51,481 nt of DNA from Treponema zioleckii (GCF_014737315.1 NZ_JPUF01000024.1:1-51481), one strand, 5' to 3'. Positions 8,202 through 16,237 are shown, counted from the stretch's first letter. Notes: generated by a model from the letters alone, not told the origin. Made by a program: numbers and translations.

Positions 8202-9785
8202 TTCTTCTTTTGTTTTTGGCGGATTTACCGGGAAGCGGTTTGCTCGGCGGGCAAATTCGCTGTCGCTCACTTTTTCCTCCGTCATCTTTTTGAGAGTGTC
8301 AATCCAGTTGTAGCCAACGCCGTCGCTGAACTGTTCTTTTTGTCGCCAGCAGATTGATTCTGGGAGTATGTCTTCAAAAGCTTTGCGCAAAATCCATTTT
8401 TCAATTCGCTGTTTTGAATCAAGCTTGATGCACATTTTGTCTGTCGGATTCAGGCCCATCGCAATATCAATGAATTCTTTGTCGAGAAACGGGACTCGTC
8501 CTTCAACGCCCCATGCCATAAGACTTTTGTTCGCACGAAGACAATCGTACAAATGAAGTTTGCTCATTTTTCGCACAAGTTCTTCGTGAAATTCTTTAGA
8601 ATTCGGTGCCTTGTGGAAATACAAATATCCGCCAAAAAGCTCGTCGCTTCCCTCGCCCGAAAGTACCATTTTAATACCCATTGATTTTATGACGCGTGCC
8701 AAAAGATACATTGGCGTGCTCGCACGGACGGTGGTAATATCGTAAGTTTCAATGTGATAAATAACGTCTGGGAGCGCGTCCAAAGCTTCTTGAATCGTAA
8801 AGTGAACTTCGTGGTGCACTGTCCCGATAAAATCTGCGGCTTTTTGTGCGGCGATTAAGTCCGGGCTGCCTTCCAAGCCAACTGCAAAACTGTGCAATCG
8901 TGGCCACCATGCGCTTTCTTTTCCGTCAGTTTCGATTCGCTTTTTGCTGAATTTTTGCGTAATTGCCGCAATTATCGAAGAATCAAGTCCGCCTGAAAGC
9001 AAAACGCCATACGGTACGTCGCTCATAAGCTGAGCTTTTACGGCTGCTTCAAGCCCGTTACGAACTTTTTCGATTACGCTTGGATTTATGATTTCGCCTT
9101 TTTCGTCTGTGGCCTTTGGAGAATTTTTTACGTTGTCGTAAGATTCCCAGTCACGTTTGTACCAACGGATTGTTTTTGGCGCAACATCCGCCCCGCTCCA
9201 CAAATAACTTCCGTTCGGGAATTCTTCGATTGTAACGCAGTCGCCTTCCAGGGCTTTGAGTTCGCTTGCAACAAAATAACGTCCGGCTTTGTCCCAGCCT
9301 TGGTAAAGCGGAATTACGCCGATTTCGTCGCGGGCAATAAGATAGCAGTCCCGCTCGGAGTCGTAAAGCGCGAAGGCAAAAATGCCGGAAAGTTTTTCAA
9401 TCATTTCTGCAAAGTCGCCGCCTTTTGCAACACATTCTTTGTAAAGCGGAATGATTACTTCGCAGTCGCTTCCGGTGCGGAAATTGTATTTTTCTTTGAA
9501 TTCTTCACGAAGGATTTTGTGGTTATAGATTTCGCCGTTTGCGGCAAGAATGATTTTTCCGTCATCGCTTACGAGCGGCTGTTTTCCAGAAAGCGGGTCA
9601 ACAATAGAAAGGCGTTCATGGCTCAGAATCGCGTTTTTGCCAGTATAAACACCGCTCCAGTCCGGCCCACGATGCCGAATGCGTTTGCTCATCTCCAAAA
9701 CCTGGGTGCGAAGCTCATCTTTTAATCCGTCCGCAATTGGTTTTCCGCCAGAACTCAAATCAAAACAACCTACAAATCCACACAT
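8199..9785 (-). CDS. asnB: Asparagine synthetase B (glutamine-hydrolysing), ended early by an in-frame amber codon
   Basis: A 528-aa asparagine synthetase. The nucleophile Cys2 follows the initiator Met directly (MCGFVG), which fixes the start at 9785 rather than four codons upstream; the ribosome-binding site is ggaggc. The glutaminase domain runs to about residue 205 (RHRGPDWSG, ANGEIYNH). The synthetase domain has the PP-loop GVLLSGGLDSS and LSGEGSDELFGGY. Translation stops at TAG (8199-8201) just after PPKTKEE. The same frame then continues with 58 codons that match the usual AsnB C-terminus, ending at TAA 8022-8024. The lost part includes the conserved WDAAWKN and DEPSGRA segments. The product is therefore either truncated, made by readthrough, or the stop is a sequencing error. 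Confidence 0.88.
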   Translation of the reverse strand: MCGFVGCFDLSSGGKPIADGLKDELRTQVLEMSKRIRHRGPDWSGVYTGKNAILSHERLSIVDPLSGKQPLVSDDGKIILAANGEIYNHKILREEFKEKYNFRTGSDCEVIIPLYKECVAKGGDFAEMIEKLSGIFAFALYDSERDCYLIARDEIGVIPLYQGWDKAGRYFVASELKALEGDCVTIEEFPNGSYLWSGADVAPKTIRWYKRDWESYDNVKNSPKATDEKGEIINPSVIEKVRNGLEAAVKAQLMSDVPYGVLLSGGLDSSIIAAITQKFSKKRIETDGKESAWWPRLHSFAVGLEGSPDLIAAQKAADFIGTVHHEVHFTIQEALDALPDVIYHIETYDITTVRASTPMYLLARVIKSMGIKMVLSGEGSDELFGGYLYFHKAPNSKEFHEELVRKMSKLHLYDCLRANKSLMAWGVEGRVPFLDKEFIDIAMGLNPTDKMCIKLDSKQRIEKWILRKAFEDILPESICWRQKEQFSDGVGYNWIDTLKKMTEEKVSDSEFARRANRFPVNPPKTKEE

Positions 9786-9896
9786 AAATGCCTCCAAAAG
9801 TTCCAGACTGTTAAAAGTTCATGGATTTTGCATTATAAACTAGCAAATTTTTAGTCTATGCTATACGTAATCCATGCAGTAAAACTGGCTGGAATT

Positions 9897-9958
9897 AAAA
9901 AAAAAGAGGTCGTAGACAAAACCCCTGAAAATCTCAAGGATTCTATCTACGACCTCTT
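9897..9958 (-). terminator. Terminator/attenuator in the asnB leader
   Basis: A 13-bp stem (aagaggtcgtaga 9904-9916 / tctacgacctctt 9946-9958) encloses a 29-nt loop that itself can form a 6-bp hairpin. On the minus strand it is followed by a run of nine U (9897-9905). It lies about 10-15 nt after the predicted transcription start and about 110 nt before the asnB start. Transcription must pass it to reach asnB-glnA-ANTAR. Confidence 0.8.
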
Positions 9959-9971
9959 TGCCGTTGATGTT

Positions 9972-10000
9972 TTTATACCCCAACGGCACTTTTTTGTCAA
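9972..10000 (-). promoter_or_regulatory. Sigma-70 promoter of the asnB-glnA-ANTAR operon
   Basis: On the minus strand TTGACA (9995-10000) and TATAAA (9972-9977) are separated by exactly 17 nt. The transcribed start region contains ATCAACGGCAAAGAGGTCG, which recurs in the amtB leader. Confidence 0.8.
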
Positions 10001-10133
10001 TAAGTTTGCTTTAATTGCTACAGAAAGTCCGTCCTGCAAGTAGACTTTCACTTTTGACACAGACGAACAGAGATTAACACGGCTCTCCTTGCCGCCGTAT
10101 TTTGCGAACACCAGAAAAGTGCCCCAAACAGAG

Positions 10134-10161
10134 CGACAGTTTTTCGCTAGAAAAACTGTCG
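10134..10161. terminator. Strong hairpin downstream of amtB
   Basis: A perfect 12-bp inverted repeat (cgacagtttttc / gaaaaactgtcg) with loop gcta. It lies about 100 nt after the amtB stop and about 130 nt upstream of the asnB -35. The T runs are inside the stem rather than after it, so termination is plausible but not certain. Confidence 0.5.
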
Positions 10162-10261
10162 GGAAACGCACAAGTCAACTCAAAATCTTAGAACCAACTC
10201 GTGGCGTTTACGGAAACGCACAAGCCAACTTAAAATTAAAAGCAACGTGTGGCGTTTCCTT
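10162..10261. repeat. Two tandem 50-bp units, each with hairpin potential, next to the amtB stop
   Basis: Units 10162-10211 and 10212-10261 both begin ggaaacgcacaag and end in tggcgttt. The first 25 nt differ at two positions; the middles diverge. In each copy the start and end can pair (ggaaacg...cgttt), giving two adjacent hairpins directly after the amtB coding region. They may protect the 3' end of the mRNA or end transcription. Confidence 0.65.
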
Positions 10262-11992
10262 TTAATCCTGCAATGCGTCGTAGCCTTCTTCACCGGTTCG
10301 AACTTTGATTACGTTGTCAACGTCATACACAAAAATCTTTCCGTCGCCAATGTGACCGGTGTAAAGAACTTCTTTGGCCGCATGGATTACCAAGTCAACC
10401 GGAACTTCAGAAACGACTGTATCAATCTTGATTTTTGGAAGAAGAGTCATTTCAACTTGAGTTCCTCGGTAGAACTCGCCCTGACCATGCTGAACTCCGC
10501 AACCTAAAACATTCGTTACAGTCATGCCGGTTACGCCAATGTCGTTCAAAGCGGCTTTAAGTTCGTCAAATTTTGTCTGACGAGTAATAATAACAACTTT
10601 GTGGAATTTTGCATCTGGTTTTGAAGAAGGAACTGTCTTAACAGGAATCGCTTCTTCTTCAGGAACTTTAAATCCTGCCTTTTCTGCAGCACGAATTTCT
10701 GCGCTTGAATAATGCTGACTCAAAGCAAATCCTGCGTAACCAGATTCAAGACCATGCTCAAGCTTATCAAGACCAATGATTTCTTCTTCTGCGCTAACTC
10801 TAAGTCCGTTAAGTTTTTTGATTACTGCAAAGACAATCGTAATCGTAACGACAGTCCACAAAATAATTACTGCCATTCCGCCAAACTGCTTAAAAAGCTG
10901 CTCAAATCCACCTCCGTAGAAGACACCTTCTTTGATTCCTGCAAGTTTGAATCCCGGAGCAGATTCTGTAGCAAAAAGACCGACTGCGATTGTTCCCCAA
11001 ATTCCATTCATCATGTGAACTGCAACAGCACCGACCGGGTCGTCAATGTGAAGTTTGTAGTCCAAGAGCCAAACGCCGAACACAACGAGCAAACCTGCCA
11101 CTACGCCAATAATTGCGGCACCAGCACAATCCGTTACGTCACAAGGAGCTGTAATTGCCACCAAGCCGGCAAGCGAAGCGTTCAAACACATTGAAACATC
11201 AGGTTTTCCGTATTTAATCCAAGTAAAAACCATCGTAGTTACTGTGGCTACCGCTGGTGCAACAGTCGTAGTCAAGAAAACAGAACCGAGGGTTGGAACG
11301 TCTGTAGCAGCCGCACCGTTGAATCCGTACCAGCCGAGCCACAAGATGAATACACCAAGCGCACCGATTGTAAGGTTGTGTCCTGGAAAAGCGTGAACTT
11401 TTACGATTTTGCCGTTCCCGTCTCGCTTGAATTTTCCGATTCGTGGTCCGACCATCGCGGCTCCAATCAAAGCACAAATACCGCCAACCATGTGAATACA
11501 AGCAGAACCTGCGTAGTCGTGGAATCCCCAAGCCGTTAAAAATCCGCCGCCCCAAGTCCAGTGAGCTTCAATCGGATAGATAATTCCAGATATGATTGCT
11601 GAATAAATACAATATGAACTGAATTTCGTTCGTTCTGCCATTGCGCCAGAAACGATTGTTGCCGTTGTGGCACAGAAGACTAAGTTAAAAACGAAATTCG
11701 AAAAATCGAAGGTCGCATAGCTCGTGAATACTGAAAAACCAGGTTTTCCGAGCACGCTCCAGATGCCCTTGCTCACTTCGCCAGTCACCGGGTCTGTAAA
11801 AGTAAGCATCAACGAGCTACCAATCAAAAACCACATGACCGTACCGATGCAGAAGTCCATCAGGTTCTTCATGATGATGTTGCCTGCGTTTTTTGCACGT
11901 GTAAAGCCTGTTTCCACCATTGCAAATCCCGCCTGCATCCAGAAAACTAATGCAGCGCCTATTAAAAACCAAACCGACCACAAATCTTGCAT
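10262..11992 (-). CDS. Ammonium transporter fused to a PII signalling domain (AmtB-GlnK fusion)
   Basis: A 576-aa protein. Residues about 1-420 are an Amt channel with eleven predicted membrane segments and family motifs MQAGFAMVETGF, AGSACIHMVGG and HMMNGIWG. After a linker, the last 110 residues are a PII domain: FHKVVIITRQTKFDELKAAL, a T-loop with GEFYRGTQVE (Tyr at the uridylylation position), then GDGKIFVYDV and VRTGEEGYDAL. Free PII normally blocks AmtB; here it is covalently attached. The start at 11992 is chosen because MQDLWSVWF begins the first membrane helix and ggaggc lies 5-10 nt upstream. The 20 codons in front are part of the leader. Confidence 0.93.
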   Translation of the reverse strand: MQDLWSVWFLIGAALVFWMQAGFAMVETGFTRAKNAGNIIMKNLMDFCIGTVMWFLIGSSLMLTFTDPVTGEVSKGIWSVLGKPGFSVFTSYATFDFSNFVFNLVFCATTATIVSGAMAERTKFSSYCIYSAIISGIIYPIEAHWTWGGGFLTAWGFHDYAGSACIHMVGGICALIGAAMVGPRIGKFKRDGNGKIVKVHAFPGHNLTIGALGVFILWLGWYGFNGAAATDVPTLGSVFLTTTVAPAVATVTTMVFTWIKYGKPDVSMCLNASLAGLVAITAPCDVTDCAGAAIIGVVAGLLVVFGVWLLDYKLHIDDPVGAVAVHMMNGIWGTIAVGLFATESAPGFKLAGIKEGVFYGGGFEQLFKQFGGMAVIILWTVVTITIVFAVIKKLNGLRVSAEEEIIGLDKLEHGLESGYAGFALSQHYSSAEIRAAEKAGFKVPEEEAIPVKTVPSSKPDAKFHKVVIITRQTKFDELKAALNDIGVTGMTVTNVLGCGVQHGQGEFYRGTQVEMTLLPKIKIDTVVSEVPVDLVIHAAKEVLYTGHIGDGKIFVYDVDNVIKVRTGEEGYDALQD

Positions 11993-12062
11993 CTTTTGCC
12001 TCCGAAAAAAAAAGGCGACAAAATCGAACACCGTGCACTGTGCCGACTTCATCGCCGAATAT

Positions 12063-12095
12063 AAAAAAAGGTCGCAAAGCGTTTGCTCTGCGACC
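12063..12095 (-). terminator. Terminator/attenuator in the amtB leader
   Basis: An 11-bp stem (ggtcgcaaagc 12070-12080 / gctctgcgacc 12085-12095, one G-U pair) with a 4-nt loop, followed on the minus strand by seven U (12063-12069). It begins about 15 nt after the predicted start of transcription. A second possible hairpin (ggcga/tcgcc) followed by nine U lies just before the ribosome-binding site (about 12004-12058). Confidence 0.8.
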
Positions 12096-12117
12096 TCGTT
12101 GCCGTTTGATGAATAGA

Positions 12118-12146
12118 TTTATACTACAAAGAAAAACTTGTGTCAA
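12118..12146 (-). promoter_or_regulatory. Sigma-70 promoter of the AmtB-PII gene
   Basis: On the minus strand TTGACA (12141-12146) and TATAAA (12118-12123) are 17 nt apart, as in the asnB promoter. Downstream comes ATCAAACGGCAACGAGGTCG, nearly the same as in the asnB leader, leading into the terminator stem. Confidence 0.8.
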
Positions 12147-12205
12147 CAGTCCGTGTTGCAAATTTGATTATGTCGAATGTCGAGTTTTGAAACTCAACAT
12201 TGAAC

Positions 12206-13072
12206 CTATAACTTTCCAGCCGATGGGTTCCGTCTGAAATCCCGCGGCGACATTCCGGTGCGTTTTTTGAATGTGTCTCCAAAATAGTTCGCGTCAGGAA
12301 ATCCGCATTCAATGGCAATCTCCGTTATCGTTAAGTCACCGCTCGTAAGCATGTTTATCGCATGCTGCATTCTGATGTTCGTCAGGTATTCTTTAAATCC
12401 AAATCCGGTCACTTCCCTAAACTTTTTTGAAAAGTAAGTCTCGCTCATCCCTGCTATGGAACTTGCTTCCTTTAGCGTAATTTCCTCGGAATAGTGCTCG
12501 AATATGTGCTTGGCAGCATCCTGAATATTTGCCTCGGTCTCGTTCATCAACTTTTCTTCAGACAAACCGCTTCCGTTTCGCGCCAAGCAAACGAACAGCT
12601 CCGAAAGAAGTGTTTTTTTTGCCGCTTCCGAAAATTTGTCGTTGATTTTATCTTCAAAAAGCAAGTTTTCAAAAATCACCTCTAGCCGCTCTCTAGACTG
12701 ACCGTTAAAAATCACCTTGCCCATGCACAAAGATTCTTCAAGTGTCTTCATTCCGACAATTTGGCCCATTCCATCAATAAATTTTGGAGTAAAACTCACC
12801 GTCGTTCTTTCAACCGGGATTTTTTCGTCGTACTGCGTTCGGTGCAACGTGGATGGGGGCAAAATAACCATTTCGCCCGGCGAGACCGTAAAAAGGCTGT
12901 GTCCAACAAACATTCTGCAATTTCCCATCGTAACATAAAAAATCTCATAATACGGATGATAATGAGCGCTGGTCATGGATTTGTTGCGCACTTCTTTTTG
13001 AATCATAAATTCCATAGCCCTGTCACGGTAGTGTCCGTCCCGCTTTCCGTCGTATATCGTCTGCTCTGCCAT
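12206..13072 (-). CDS. AraC-family transcriptional regulator
   Basis: A 288-aa protein with an N-terminal cupin-type sensing domain (about 25-110: HYHPYYEIFYV, SPGEMVILPP) and a C-terminal pair of helix-turn-helix motifs (about 185-285: LKEASSIAGMSETYFSKKFR, then TITEIAIECGFPDANYFGDT and the P-R-D-F end). It likely senses a small ligand such as a sugar. It is divergent from the MATE gene, with a 136-nt intergenic region holding a GTTTAT-N5-ATAAAC palindrome. Control of itself and of the pump is a reasonable guess. Confidence 0.9.
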   Translation of the reverse strand: MAEQTIYDGKRDGHYRDRAMEFMIQKEVRNKSMTSAHYHPYYEIFYVTMGNCRMFVGHSLFTVSPGEMVILPPSTLHRTQYDEKIPVERTTVSFTPKFIDGMGQIVGMKTLEESLCMGKVIFNGQSRERLEVIFENLLFEDKINDKFSEAAKKTLLSELFVCLARNGSGLSEEKLMNETEANIQDAAKHIFEHYSEEITLKEASSIAGMSETYFSKKFREVTGFGFKEYLTNIRMQHAINMLTSGDLTITEIAIECGFPDANYFGDTFKKRTGMSPRDFRRNPSAGKL

Positions 13073-13129
13073 TTTCCCTCACAAGTCGATTGCTTGCACT
13101 CAGTTTTGAACAATCATAAAAAATCAGTA

Positions 13130-13146
13130 GTTTATTCAGTATAAAC
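13130..13146. promoter_or_regulatory. Palindromic operator candidate between araC-like and MATE genes
   Basis: gtttat-tcagt-ataaac is a perfect 6-bp inverted repeat with a 5-nt spacer. A related tagtttatac occurs near 13178-13188. Its position in a divergent intergenic region fits a binding site for the adjacent AraC-family regulator. Confidence 0.4.
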
Positions 13147-13208
13147 ACAAAAAAATACGTATTTCTACATATTTTTTCTAGTTTATACTTTTTTTGTAGG
13201 TCAAGAAA

Positions 13209-13262
13209 ATGAAAGCACAATTGTCAAAAAAAGACGAAAAATTACAGAGAATTCGCCCTTAA
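13209..13262 (+). pseudogene. Detached N-terminus of the MATE gene (frameshift)
   Basis: ATG at 13209 opens MKAQLSKKDEKLQRIR and reaches a TAA at 13260-13262. If one C of the CCC at 13256-13258 is removed, the frame reads on as LNGR directly into the MATE protein at 13270. MATE proteins of this group usually have such a short charged N-terminal stretch before the first helix. So a 1-nt insertion, real or an error, separates the start. Confidence 0.7.
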
Positions 13263-13269
13263 CGGGCGC

Positions 13270-14592
13270 ATGATGAAGGTGATTCTCTACGTTTGCGCCC
13301 CGCTAGCGCTCTACCAAAGTCTAACCCAAGTCTTCAAGGTTTTCGACACCATGATGGCTTCGCACATAAGTTCAACCGCAGTCTCTTCAGTGGCTTACAT
13401 CAGCCAGATTCAGATAATGCTCTCGGCGCTCGGAAGCGGGCTTGCCGTTGGAGCGAGCATAAAAGTAAGCGAAGCTTACGGTGCCGGCGATTTTGAATTG
13501 GTCCGAAGAAGAGTTTCAACAATGGCCGCCTTGTGCGCAATTCTCGGTCTTGGAGTTTTGCTCGCCCTTCTTCCTTTTTCGAGAAGCTTTCTTGAATTTA
13601 TGAACACGCCAGAAGAATTCTTGGAAATCGGAATTCCTTACTTTAGGATTGAGCTTGTCGCTTTGGTCGTCACATTTTTCAACAACATCTACATAGCAAT
13701 TGAACGTGCTCGAGGAAATTCCAAGAGAATCCTCTGGATGAACATGGGAATCGTAATCACAAAGCTCAGCCTTACCGCGGTCTTTATCTACATTTTCCAC
13801 TGGGGCGTAACTTCAATCGCAATCGCAACTCTCGTTTCGCAATTGACGGTTCTTGCCACGGCTGCCGTGAACATGTCAAAAAAAGACAATCTTTTCAGTT
13901 TTTCGGCAAAAGCAGTTTCATTCAAAAAACAAACCGTCATGCCAATGGTGAATCTTTCAGTGCCTGTCATAATCGAAAAAGCAGCCTTTGCAATGGGAAA
14001 AGTAATCGTAAATTCCATGTGCACGGTTTACGGTTCACAAACCGTGGGTGCTCTTGGCATATCGAACAACATTGGCGGAATTACGACTATGCCGCAGTCG
14101 GGATTTCAGGAAGGCGGAAGTGCCGTCATAAGCCAGAACCGCGGGGCCGGAAAATACGAAAGAACGCTTTTGGCCTTTAAGTGCGAACTTGTCTGCAATA
14201 TTTTGATTGGTGCCGTTTTGATGGCCGTAACTTTACTGGGACTTGAATATATTTCCAGATTCTTTGCAGGCGACGATGATTCTTTTAACGAAATGATAAA
14301 AACCATTTACCGTTACGAAGCTTGGGGGGCGATTCCGCTCGGCGTAAATGCGTCAGTCCTTTCGTTAATGTACGGTTTTGGAAAAACAAAAGTGACTCTT
14401 TTTATGAATTTCTGCAGAATCTTCCTTTTTAGGGTTCCAGTGCTTGTTTTACTTCGTGCGTTCACAAATTACGGAAGCGAAAGCGCAGGAATCGTCATGG
14501 GCGTGAGCAATATTTTGAGCGGAGTCTTAGCTATTATTTTGGGGATAATCACATTCGTGCAAATAAAATTCGAGTTTTTGGAGATTCAATAA
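13270..14592 (+). CDS. MATE-family multidrug efflux transporter
   Basis: A 440-aa (main frame) inner-membrane antiporter with about twelve hydrophobic segments. Family features include FKVFDTMMASHISSTAVSSV in the first helices, GASIKVSEAYGAGD, and the matching second-half segment GALGISNNIGGI with EGGSAVISQNRGAG. MATE proteins export cationic drugs or metabolites in exchange for Na+ or H+. The ancestral start appears to be 13209, out of frame by one base; in the present sequence translation would have to begin at 13270 or 13273, where no clear Shine-Dalgarno is seen. Its divergent AraC neighbour probably controls it. Confidence 0.88.
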   Translation: MMKVILYVCAPLALYQSLTQVFKVFDTMMASHISSTAVSSVAYISQIQIMLSALGSGLAVGASIKVSEAYGAGDFELVRRRVSTMAALCAILGLGVLLALLPFSRSFLEFMNTPEEFLEIGIPYFRIELVALVVTFFNNIYIAIERARGNSKRILWMNMGIVITKLSLTAVFIYIFHWGVTSIAIATLVSQLTVLATAAVNMSKKDNLFSFSAKAVSFKKQTVMPMVNLSVPVIIEKAAFAMGKVIVNSMCTVYGSQTVGALGISNNIGGITTMPQSGFQEGGSAVISQNRGAGKYERTLLAFKCELVCNILIGAVLMAVTLLGLEYISRFFAGDDDSFNEMIKTIYRYEAWGAIPLGVNASVLSLMYGFGKTKVTLFMNFCRIFLFRVPVLVLLRAFTNYGSESAGIVMGVSNILSGVLAIILGIITFVQIKFEFLEIQ

Positions 14593-14694
14593 TTTTTTCA
14601 TGCACTTTTTATTTGTTACCGTAAAATTAGTATATGAATGCTCTATTAAATGTTCTTAAAATTTATATACTTGTTTTTGGAGGAAAAAAATTAC

Positions 14695-15207
14695 ATGAAA
14701 AAAAATTTGGTTGTTCTTTTTGCAATAATTGCTTCTGTATTAGCTGTTTCTTGTGCAAACACAAAACTTGCCGAAAACGTGGAGGCAACTTCAAAAGAAC
14801 AGGAACAAGTAAACAAACAATTTGAAAAAGTATATTCTTCGTACCAGAAAAACTTAATTCTTGACAATGCAGAGACTTATAAAGTTGTTTACGGTGACAA
14901 ACTCACTTCCATTGCAAAAAAATTCTATGGCGAAGACAACGGTTACTATTTTCCGCTGATTATGCTTGCTTCAAACAAAGTCGTTCTTGATCCAGATTTG
15001 CTTTTGCCAGGAATGGAATTAACCGTTCCGAGCTTTGAAGCAAACGTAAAAAATCCTGAAGTTGCGACTTCCTTAAAATCGTACTTTAAGGAAATTGCAG
15101 ATATTTACAAAGAAAAGAAGACTGCAACTGCACCAAAAACACACGAAAATCTGCTTTTGATTTCGGAACAGCTTGGAGCAACTACAGCAGAAACCGTTAC
15201 TGAATAA
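14695..15207 (+). CDS. LysM-domain lipoprotein
   Basis: A 170-aa protein with an N-terminal lipoprotein signal (MKKNLVVLFAIIASVLAVSC; lipidation Cys about residue 20). A short coiled region follows, then a LysM domain (about 60-112: YKVVYGDKLTSIAKKFYGED ... LLLPGMELTVP). LysM binds peptidoglycan glycan chains, so this is likely a periplasmic envelope-associated lipoprotein. The start at 14695 is supported by ggagg at 14679-14683; an earlier in-frame ATG (14650) would spoil the signal peptide. Its 3' end overlaps the convergent LysR gene by 11 nt. Confidence 0.85.
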   Translation: MKKNLVVLFAIIASVLAVSCANTKLAENVEATSKEQEQVNKQFEKVYSSYQKNLILDNAETYKVVYGDKLTSIAKKFYGEDNGYYFPLIMLASNKVVLDPDLLLPGMELTVPSFEANVKNPEVATSLKSYFKEIADIYKEKKTATAPKTHENLLLISEQLGATTAETVTE

Positions 15208-16078
15208 AATCAGACTTTAGGATATTTATAAAATTCTTTGCGACCACCGGAAGCTCATAATCTTTTTTCCAGATTACTGCGATTCCGGTGTTTTTTTCTT
15301 CCGCAAGTTTTTTTACCAGAACTTCCGACGGATTTACGCTTTTTACGGCACTCTCAGGAAGAATCGCAACGCCAAAATCCTGTTTTACAAGCTCAAGTCC
15401 GTTGTTCATCGGAGAGAAGGCACAAATTATTTTTGCAAACAATTTATTTTCTAAAAACCAGCCCTCAATTTCTTCAACGCGCTGGGCGGGAACCAAAAGC
15501 TCAACGTTCGACAATTCCGCGAGGCTGATTTTTTCGCCGGTTTTCTGAGAGAAAATATGATTTTTGCTAAAAAAAGCTGCCCAGTTTTCATCCAACAAAT
15601 GAATCGAACTGAATTTTTCAGAATCAACTGGCTCCCGCACAATGGCAATGTCCACCAGCCCTTTTTCAAGTCGCTCCGTAACATCGTTTGAATTTGCAGA
15701 CCAAATATTGTATTTTACGGCAGAGTGATTTTTTTTGAATTTATTTATCCATTCAGGAAGATAATTTGCGCTCACGCTTTCTATTACGCCAATAAAAAGC
15801 GTCCCAGAAATTTCTGTACTCATTTCCCGAATCTGGCGCTCAGTTTTTTCCACAAGTTTTAAAATCTGCTCCACCTGCTGTTTTAAAAATCTGCCTTCAT
15901 CAGTTATGTGAAGCCGTTTTTTTTCTCTTACAAAAAGTTTTACGCCAAGTTCTTCCTCAAGATTTTGAATTTGCCGCGTCAAATGAGGCTGTGCAACGTT
16001 CAGTTCTTTTGAAGATTGTGTTATATTTTCCTTCTCGGCAACCTTCAAAAAGTTTTTCATCATACGAAAATCCATCAT
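15197..16078 (-). CDS. LysR-family transcriptional regulator
   Basis: A 293-aa regulator. The N-terminal winged helix-turn-helix (residues 1-60: FLKVAEKENITQSSKELNVA, QPHLTRQIQNLEEELG) is followed by a substrate-binding domain from about 90 (GTLFIGVIESVSANYLPEW). A close Met-Met start makes 16078 or 16075 equally possible. It is divergent from the amino-acid ABC operon; a 15-bp palindrome with the T-N11-A pattern sits between them. It likely controls that operon in response to its substrate or a derived metabolite. Confidence 0.9.
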   Translation of the reverse strand: MMDFRMMKNFLKVAEKENITQSSKELNVAQPHLTRQIQNLEEELGVKLFVREKKRLHITDEGRFLKQQVEQILKLVEKTERQIREMSTEISGTLFIGVIESVSANYLPEWINKFKKNHSAVKYNIWSANSNDVTERLEKGLVDIAIVREPVDSEKFSSIHLLDENWAAFFSKNHIFSQKTGEKISLAELSNVELLVPAQRVEEIEGWFLENKLFAKIICAFSPMNNGLELVKQDFGVAILPESAVKSVNPSEVLVKKLAEEKNTGIAVIWKKDYELPVVAKNFINILKSDFIQ

Positions 16079-16113
16079 AGTTCAAACTTTGCCCTCAGTT
16101 TTGTATTAAGTTC

Positions 16114-16128
16114 ATACTTATAAAGTAT
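16114..16128. promoter_or_regulatory. LysR-type binding site
   Basis: atacttataaagtat is a perfect 15-bp palindrome containing the T-N11-A LysR box. It is about 36 nt upstream of the LysR start and 30 nt before the -35 of the ABC operon promoter. Confidence 0.6.
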
Positions 16129-16158
16129 AAAGTTTTTGATTTTTTTTGTAAAACTGTA

Positions 16159-16187
16159 TTGTAGCTTTTTTGTTTTGAGAATAAATT
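16159..16187 (+). promoter_or_regulatory. Candidate promoter of the amino-acid ABC operon
   Basis: ttgtag (16159-16164) and taaatt (16182-16187) are 17 nt apart. Initiation would fall at about 16194, immediately before the terminator hairpin at 16200. Both hexamers are non-consensus, which is consistent with activator dependence. Confidence 0.4.
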
Positions 16188-16199
16188 AACCACATCAGC

Positions 16200-16237
16200 A
16201 AAGGAGCTGGCCTAAAAAATGGTCAGCTCCTTTTTTT
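16200..16237 (+). terminator. Leader terminator (attenuator) of the ABC operon
   Basis: A 13-bp stem (16200-16212 / 16221-16233, one G-U pair) with an 8-nt A-rich loop overlaps and runs into seven T (16231-16237). The upstream gene is divergent, so this cannot end another transcript from the left. It lies in the 5' leader of the operon, 7-16 nt before the ribosome-binding site and start. Confidence 0.75.

Noticed and set aside
13249-13262. gaattcgccctt, the sequence that borders inserts in common TA-cloning vectors
   Set aside because: The codons on both sides belong to one MATE protein once a single C is removed, and no vector sequence follows, so contamination is unlikely.
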